Source: Eleginops maclovinus (taxonomy: Eukaryota; Chordata; Actinopteri; Perciformes; Eleginopidae). From it: a stretch of DNA of 64,000 nt. The position numbers were made by a program, and so were the translations under genes. Positions 57,801 to 64,000 of the stretch are shown one piece after another. The notes under the pieces are model-generated. The model saw only the letters and a list, made by a program, of their open reading frames with translations, had not been told where the DNA came from and searched no databases. Position 1 is the stretch's first letter. Each line of letters begins with the position of its first letter. The stretch covers positions 9,472,512-9,536,511 of the forward strand of contig NC_086370.1 of NCBI RefSeq assembly GCF_036324505.1, read 5' to 3'.

Positions 57801-60800
57801 TTACTTCCATAACATAGTGACATCACTATGTAACACTTACGCTTCTGTTGGCATATCTAAGTGGTTGACCATTCGCAAAACAGAGCCGGTCAGCTAACCA
57901 ATCAGAGCAGACTTGGCTCTGGTTTCAGACAGAGGGTGAAAACAGTATGAGAAAAATAAGAGCTTTTTGTACATTAAAGCATGGAGACATGTGACAGTAG
58001 AGGCACAACATACACATATGAAAATAACCATAATAGGGCCCCTGTAAATAAAAAGTTCTGATGACGAGGTGGTAAAAATACATTTTTGAACAGCTATACT
58101 TTAATCTTTGGTAGCTTTTAGAGGCTGATCAAGCTAGACTGGGCTAACACTAAACTATTATACAACATAATGTTACAGGGGTTAATGCTGCCTGCAACGA
58201 AAGACAACTGTTCTTATTGGTTATCTTTTGATGTAATGGATTGTCTGTAATGCTTCAATAAATGTGAAAAGATACTTCAATCAGAAGTGTAATCGTTTTT
58301 CAGACCAACAGTGCAAATATATTGTATTTATATATAAATGACATAAAACAGGTAGTACACAGTCTCTCAGCAACTGCTTGTCACTAAAGAGGGCCCCTGG
58401 GGTTTCCCTTTCTTGTCTTGGCACATTATTTTCATTCATCATCAAAAACACAAGTCGCTGTTCAATTTTACCTCAAGTGTATTCTCCTCATTGTTGTCGC
58501 CAAGCAACGGTGTGAGCAATGATAAATGTAAACGATTTAAATATCTGTGTTTACTTTGGGGGTGATGTAACCGCTAAAAGTGAAAGGAAGGTTTCTTCAG
58601 TCCTTTAAATATGATATATAGTATGCATGCTTATTGTAAGAGATAGTCTATGGAGATTTGATTTCAGTAAATAGAATCTGTTAATTCTTCCGACACTTCC
58701 CCTCATCTCTTTTATTTCACCATTTACTCTGCTCTGTGAAGCAGCGGGTCCTTGGAGCTGTATTAAAGCTGTGAGCTGAAAACGGCTGTCAGGATCTATC
58801 TAAGCCTTTGTTAGAACACAATATTAATTTGTTTCAACGAATCATAGTTCAAGTAGACATTTCTAAACTGAGACTGGAGTTTACTTGTGCTTACCTGTGT
58901 GTTTGTGTGTGTTGGAGGAAGATGTACAGAAGCCTAATAGTTTGTCTCTAATCTCCCCAGTGTTTGACGATGGCGATGAGAAGACCCTGAGGCGGTCTTC
59001 TCTCTGCCTGAAAGGAGCGCGTCACTTTGCAGAGAGCGAGGCAAGTATTGCACTGTCCTTCAGGGTATTTTGTTTTTTTGAAAACAGGTGCTTCCTGATA
59101 TGCCTTGTTTATAGAAATATGTGATTTTCCTCAATGGCAGCACTGGGTGAACAACTAGAAATTGTACTCTGTTTTGTTTATTCAAATCTGTTCCATAGGG
59201 ATAACCCGTGGCTACAGCAGCATTATCTTTTAGCGATGCAAAGCTCATTTTATAATTTTCAACTTCTTTTAAATTAATTACATTTATCCTAATTTCATTA
59301 AATGTAGTAAGGATGCCACGTTGGACCATTTATATTAAAACAATACAGCTGTATATTTGCAGAAAACTCATTTTACAGTGACAAATGTAAAGTGCTGGGT
59401 ACATTTTTTCCCATTTGTCACTGATGAAATCGCTCATATACGAGATAACAACATACTTTTGTCTTCCAATTTAGTGCCTGACAAGGTGGCACTAAGGCTC
59501 TTTGCTTTTGTTTTCCTCCCTTGCAGACACTCGACAGACTCCCTCTCACAAACCCTGAGCACTTCGGCACACCTGTCATCGGCAAGAAGGGAAACCGCGG
59601 CAGAAGATCGAACCCAATGTGAGTATCTCCCTCCGTCTGCCTCTATACATCCTACAGGGCTCAAACTTTATACATCACATGTCTGCTGCTGGGGGGGGAT
59701 TTTTTTGTAGCTATCTACAACCATCAGTTACAGGTTTCCCCGTTCTATCTTCACTGACAGCAGTTAGAATGAAAGATTTACCATCTCCAACCCCTCATAA
59801 CCAGTGCCTGAGGCCTGTAGAGCCTCCTCACCTCTTCCAGCTCCTTAATCACGCCGGGCTCCTCCTGTGTGTGCTGGAGAGGCAGCGTGAGCACAGCATG
59901 GTCCAGATACACATTATCTTTATTCCCCCCTCCTTTGACTCAAATGTTCCAGTAGGTGTTTTGTGCTCTGTTGTGCCTACTCCTGGAGCCTGCAGGAGTT
60001 TTCATCAGGGAATAGAAAATATAATTGCTCCTCTCTGTTACAAAGAGGACACTCTCAATCTCTGACGACCCTTTGCTAATGGTTCTCAGAGAAAAGTCAA
60101 TATTACTGTGAACATTGATGCATTATTGACTTGGAAATGTCCCAGTTGCAATTTAGCGCCTTGTACCTGATGTCTTTCTTGACAATAATAAGTGTCCTAA
60201 TTCTTGGGTTTTAAGGTTTGACAATGTAGAGGAGATTGATTATTGGTTAAACAAGGTGGCTCTTGTTTTGTGGAATAATTTAGTCTTCTGATAATCAAGT
60301 AGTTTAAACATTTTGTGACATAACATTCATTCACTTTCTTGTCATGGGTTACAAGAGAAGATGGTTTTTTTGGACCAGAATTGACCATATTCAATGCTAG
60401 CGTTAGCAACTAGCTTGGTTAGCAAGGTATATCAGTTATTCAAATAACTATGATATTATGGCTAGTTCAACACAAAACTAGCTACCTGAAAACATTATCT
60501 ATTAGTACTTAAATGCTCAATAACACTGTATTAGCGATTTGTTTATCACAACATAGCTAGGATCTAAAGGATTTCTTTATGGTCTATTCTTCTTTAAATG
60601 GGACCATCATTTATAAACTTAACATCATGCTGTATTGAGAAACAGTACAGCATCGCTAACACTAGCAATTGAGACCCTAAAGTCATTAGAAAAATGTACG
60701 TTCATTTTTATCATAGACTTCTTTACAATTGGACTTCCAGTATAGTTGCCCTCTGCTGTCTATCCGAAAAAAGGCAGGTTGAAGTCACTTTCAGATTGGC

Positions 60801-63056
60801 TTCACTTCTCAGATGCGGAGGTTACCCAGAGATGTGAGATCAATATTGAAATCTAGCTTCTAGCATAAAACAAATAAGCACATTTCCCAAAATGTTGGAC
60901 TGCTTCTTTAAATTGCTTAAAAGCTGTCAAACACTCCCTACTACAATAGTCATTATATGTGGAGCAAACTCTTCCGACATGAGTTGTAATCTCTCTCTCA
61001 TTGAGTGGCTAGAGTGCTTTGTTTATGACTTTGATTCACAGCTTAGTTGTTGTTGTTGTTGTAGTAGTAGTTGTAGCAGACTGGCTGATTTACAGCCCTA
61101 CACTCTTGCCAAACTGTGTGTGCGTATATGTACATAGAGCAGGCCTAGTGAGGCATAAAAAGAGGACAGAGGATATGTTTGCCTGCTGGTTCTGCTTGCG
61201 CGATCACTCAAGAGACATTGCTGTCTGTCTGCCGGCTGCAATCAGAGCGCCAGGGTCTTGTCAGCAGACAGCAGAGAATGAGCCGACTCGGCAATACACC
61301 GATCCTAATGAGTGAGCTCATCAGTAGAGCCAGACTTATGTTTCGCTGCGCTACATAATAAGACAAGAAAAGGTTTTGTTGAGATATGCATTGGATTCTT
61401 TTTGATGTATAATGAAGACATGATTGTTTAATAGGGCTGCTTGATTACGGCAACAATATGATCTTGATTATTTAACATGATTACTCACAGACGTTGGAAA
61501 TATCATGCATTCGTTAACCTATTAATTTATTTAGATAGATTTATTTTTATTTATACATGTCTGTATATTACATATACAAATTATAGGAAATATGTTGTAT
61601 TTCACTGCCACAAAATACATGGAGATAAATTGGCAGCACTTTTCTCAATATAATATCAACACTCAACCAGATGTGGTCAATATAAAATAATGTATTTATG
61701 CACATCCAGCATGCACACTGTACCTTTCTAAAATGCAGTCCGTTGAGTAAACTGTCCTTTTCCATCCTACAGTCAAGAAGAAGAATTGTCTTCATCCTCC
61801 AGCGAAGAGGATGAGAGCGACCAGCGGCAGAATGAGGATCTGTTCGGCAAAGTGGTCTGTGTGGAGGGAGTCGCCACTGGGGAAAAAAAGAAAACCACGT
61901 GGTATCCCGCTCTGGTGAGCTCATAGTCTCCCTTCCTTTGCTGCTCTCTTGCTCCATCGCTGTAAAGAAACAGGGACCACTGCTGCCACTGCACTCTCAG
62001 CTTTGTGCTATTTCATCGAAACGCTTGCTTATGTAACCTCAGCAGGATTATCCCATTGCGTAACTGTACACCCACCATAAAATGTTAGAAAATATGCATG
62101 TTTGTGTCTTTTTGCAGTGGCTGCTTTCTGTATTTCAATCAGTTGATATCTTTTTTTGTAGGATAAACATGAGTTGCCGGTTTGATGTTTTAAGATTTTT
62201 ACAAACCAGTTGGTTCCACCCACCTTTAACGCTCAGCCACCGATTGCGCTCTACGAAATGGTAACAGGCGTTATTTATGATTCTAAGCATTACAAGTAGA
62301 TCTGTGATAATGGCAGAAGGTGGGAAAAGCTGTCCCTTTAAATGAGTAGTCAGCAGCGCCCGCCTCCAGGGTTTGTTGTTCTTGGCTCTCTGGCCACTGA
62401 GCTCCGTGCTGCCTCCTTGTGATGGTCCAGAGAAGTACATTACACAGTGAGCTTATCACTTTTTACAGTGGGACAGTGTGGCAGAGGGGTGGAGCAGTAC
62501 ACTGGTGGATGTCTCATGCAACAAATGATTGGGGCTGTATCAAACGGTGTTAACTCTTTCGATGCCTGGTAAAATATAAGTCAGACATTCGTGAGCTGTG
62601 TGCTTCCATTTTGCTCGATTTGCAACACATAGCATATGTGTTGCATAAGGAAATGGTTAACAGAGCAAACATGAGTCACTGTTCAAGGAAAAGCATCCAC
62701 CCTGCAGCCATGTGTGTGTGTGTGTGTGTGTGCTGTACATACAGAAAGAGCTGAAGCAAGCAGGCAGAGTCCTGGTGGAAATCAAATCTCCATAATGACA
62801 GTGCTGCCTCCTGTGGGTTGGACCCTGGCACTGGAACAACTCCCACTGTTGTGCTCCTGAACTCCAGTAAACAGCGACAGAGCATGCTGCGAGTGGGCGC
62901 GCACCCCTCTCAGATCGCTCTTCATCACACTCGCTTGTTTGTCTTTGCTTCATTGAGGGCATATTTTGCAATCCATCAACGTGGCCTTTAGCTGAAATTA
63001 CTTTTAGTTATTGACTCATACACTCCAACACCCCTCTCTCTGTCTCCTCCACTTTA

Positions 63057-63153
<97 letters not shown>

Positions 63154-64000
63154 AACGCATCACCACCTCATCTGACCTTTTGACTGTCTCTTGTTTCTGT
63201 GCAACAAGGTCATCTCCCCGGACTGCCACGACGACGTGACTGTGAAGAAGGACAACATCTTCGTGCGCTCGTTCAAGGATGGAAAATTGTGAGTCATCGC
63301 TAATGTGCCAAAATCCTCATTTGGACCATGTGTGAAGTTGGCCTGCTGCAATGATTGACTATTTGCCATTTCATTGTCATTTAATACATCAATTATGTTT
63401 TGAACTTGTGTGTAATTACTAAAAGGTTAGTACTGCACAGAGTAAGGTTTCAGTGTTGCTTTATGATTAGCGATGGTAGCCAAAGAATAAAGGGGTGTTC
63501 CAACTCGCGTTAAACAGAGCACCTCCAAAAAAACCCAAGTGGAAAATTCTCTTATTATCTTCTTATTTTTATTTATTGATTCATATCCTCATACTTTTAA
63601 TTTCCAAGGTTAGCTAATGTACCATTTTTCAATGATTTAAGTAGCTCTTGACTCCCTGTTCTAGTACTAGCCTAACACTTCCCAATCAGGAGTCTTTAAC
63701 AGTTATTTAGTAGTTTTAATTGAATACATGAGCAGTGTGCCCTCTAAGATGTAGCTACATAACATCATATTTACAAGTATTTCAGATAAGTGTGTCGCTT
63801 TTTCATGCCTTTTTATATTTATTTATCATAACCATGCTTTGATCTTTCCCCTCATCTCAAATCTCTATTATCACGTTGTCTGAGGGGGCTTGTCAGATGA
63901 CATTTGTACCTCTTGTGTGTATTTAATTGACACATTTGTCTGTAGCCTAGGTATAATATAACCCCAGATTTAAAATAGTGTGTGCTTTCGCTGGCAGTAC
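42810..64000 (+). CDS. arid4b: AT-rich interaction domain protein 4B, 5' part (runs off window)
   Basis: Coding exons: 42810-42815 (only Met-Lys), 53453-53563, 56914-56979, 57266-57356, 58961-59040, 59527-59618, 61773-61914, 63209-63288, and the first three bases of the next at 63998-64000 (acceptor CTGGCAG|TAC keeps frame). Phases agree across all joins, giving about 223 residues. They match the ARID4B N-terminus: [20 protein letters not shown], then a Tudor region at about 60-118 ([32 protein letters not shown]), [20 protein letters not shown], an acidic Ser/Glu stretch, and the start of the RBB1NT domain ([25 protein letters not shown]). ARID4A is the alternative, but the [21 protein letters not shown] opening and the ggps1 neighbour favour ARID4B. 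Family role: chromatin-binding subunit of Sin3A-HDAC in the nucleus. One intron (59041-59526) begins with GC. The ARID and chromobarrel domains lie beyond the window. Confidence 0.95.
45784..45791. repeat. Target-site duplication, left (GTCATTCT)
   Basis: Eight bases identical to 48434-48441, immediately flanking the hAT terminal repeats. Eight base pairs is the expected hAT duplication length. Confidence 0.9.
46058..48254 (-). pseudogene. hAT transposase (ZBED-like), two frameshifts
   Basis: The reading starts at ATG 48254-48252. A BED-type zinc finger is visible (C28, C31, H47, H52 in AICTVC through HFKAKH), then hAT core motifs ([29 protein letters not shown], and DVATRWNST near 47340). 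The C-terminal hATC dimerisation block ([20 protein letters not shown]) is in the 46058-46687 frame. A probable 444-bp intron, 46733-47176 (donor TTGCAG|GTATGT, acceptor TTGCAG|ATATG), separates the parts. The frame changes once near 47260-47285, after SPLTG, and again at a five-G run (C run on plus, 46710-46714) after VTELLG. No single splice explains both, so this copy is probably inactive unless the shifts are sequencing errors. The family cuts and pastes DNA with 8-bp duplications. Confidence 0.85.
46795..47130. repeat. Minisatellite (~75-85-bp unit) inside the transposase intron
   Basis: About four imperfect units built from GGAGATGGAGAGAGAGAGAA, CAGCACACACACAGGTGA, AGAGAGAGACAGAG and AACAACAACATACACACAC. 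It lies entirely within the predicted intron of the hAT transposase, and accounts for long Ser/Leu/Cys/Val-rich open frames on the minus strand that are not proteins. Confidence 0.85.
48434..48441. repeat. Target-site duplication, right (GTCATTCT)
   Basis: Identical to 45784-45791; it marks the right boundary of the hAT insertion. Confidence 0.9.
51830..52270. repeat. Probable dispersed fish repeat
   Basis: 'atagacggtcaaaaaagag', 'tgacttcacccataggtttc' and 'agccattggaatactgcagc' followed by 'ttaggcacttccgc' resemble a noncoding repeat I recall from many teleost genomes. Ends are unclear. The identification is from memory only. Confidence 0.35.
52330..52394. mobile_element. 65-bp mini inverted-repeat element with TTAA ends
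   Basis: TTAAAGGGACCCTATGC at the left and GCATAATGGGGCCCCTTTAA at the right are imperfect inverted repeats, with TTAA at both edges and only about 30 bases between. The GGGCCCCTTTAA end resembles the ends of the repeat copies at 31755-32040 and 57760-58046, so it may be an internally deleted relative. A TTAA target would suit a piggyBac-like origin. Confidence 0.5.
57760..58046 (-). mobile_element. Short nonautonomous repeat, copy 2
   Basis: Reverse complement of copy 1 at 31755-32040. Shared blocks on minus: CATGCTTTAATGTACA, CCCTCTGTCTGAAACCAGAG, CTGCTCTGATTGGTTAGCTG and TAGTGATGTCACTATGTTA. Its end on the plus strand is TAATAGGGCCCCTGTAAA. It lies in the arid4b intron between exons 57266-57356 and 58961-59040. 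Confidence 0.65.
60700..60910. repeat. Remnant related to the MITE-like element at 4.8 kb
   Basis: GCACATTTCCCAAAATGTTG (60879-60898) is a near match to the reverse complement of the left terminus of the element at 4807, sharing the 14-base core ATTTCCCAAAATGT. Preceding sequence (cttccagtatagttgccctc) fits a decayed copy. Only one end is recognisable. Confidence 0.4.
61045..61077 (+). repeat. (GTT)n/(GTA)n trinucleotide tract
   Basis: Short compound trinucleotide repeat in an arid4b intron. Confidence 0.85.
61433..61510. repeat. Possible end of a hAT-type MITE
   Basis: 'atagggctgcttgattacgg' followed by 'caacaatatgatcttgatta' resembles the AGGGCTGCACGATTA terminus of common vertebrate hAT-type MITEs. 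No partner end or duplication was found. Confidence 0.3.
62711..62732 (+). repeat. (TG)n microsatellite
   Basis: Eleven TG units in the arid4b intron upstream of exon 63209-63288. Confidence 0.9.
63059..63150 (+). repeat. (CA)46 microsatellite
   Basis: 92 bases of perfect CA ending 58 bases before the arid4b exon at 63209, close enough to overlap the branch point/polypyrimidine zone. Length variation could affect splicing of that exon, which has a purine-preceded acceptor (CAACAAG|GTC). Confidence 0.97.

Overview
The window is nuclear DNA from a ray-finned fish, probably a percomorph teleost. It is AT-rich and intron-rich. Exons are short and bounded by GT/AG. Long CA/TG microsatellites and several repeat types I associate with percomorph genomes are scattered through it. 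The genes are vertebrate, and together they reproduce the block I recall from human 1q42: GNG4, B3GALNT2, (TBCE), GGPS1, ARID4B, in the same relative orientations. The TBCE slot appears empty. Gene names rest on recognising the conceptual translations; no database was searched.

Layout. 1-2.4 kb looks like the 3' untranslated tail of an unidentified upstream plus-strand gene. 2.45-13.3 kb is gng4 (+): a probable noncoding first exon, two coding exons separated by a 7.4 kb intron, and a long 3' UTR. 16.0-24.7 kb is b3galnt2 (+): 12 coding exons reconstructed end to end, 495 aa, with a CCAAT plus ZNF143-type promoter. 24.7-32.7 kb is an intergenic stretch with no recognisable gene and several transposon remnants. 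32.7-39.9 kb is ggps1 (-): three coding exons, 312 aa. 39.95-40.6 kb is a probable divergent promoter shared with arid4b. 40.5-64 kb is the 5' part of arid4b (+): eight coding exons plus the first three bases of a ninth, about 223 residues, running off the right edge. The 10.6 kb first coding intron of arid4b contains a 2.64 kb hAT transposon in antisense orientation. The element has 12-bp terminal inverted repeats and a perfect 8-bp target-site duplication.

How the genes relate. gng4 encodes a G-protein gamma subunit ending in a CAAX box (CNIL) of the geranylgeranylated type, and ggps1 encodes the synthase that makes the geranylgeranyl diphosphate donor. b3galnt2 is an ER/Golgi glycosyltransferase for O-mannosyl glycans of alpha-dystroglycan. 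arid4b is a chromatin reader of the Sin3-HDAC complex. Apart from the gng4/ggps1 link they share synteny rather than a pathway.

The least ordinary observations are the intact-ended but frameshifted hAT copy with a minisatellite inside its own intron, a GC-AG intron in arid4b, a perfect 16-bp hairpin embedded in a direct repeat at about 10.0 kb, two opposed copies of one short transposon family in different genes, and the empty tbce slot. I found no clearly novel multi-gene system.
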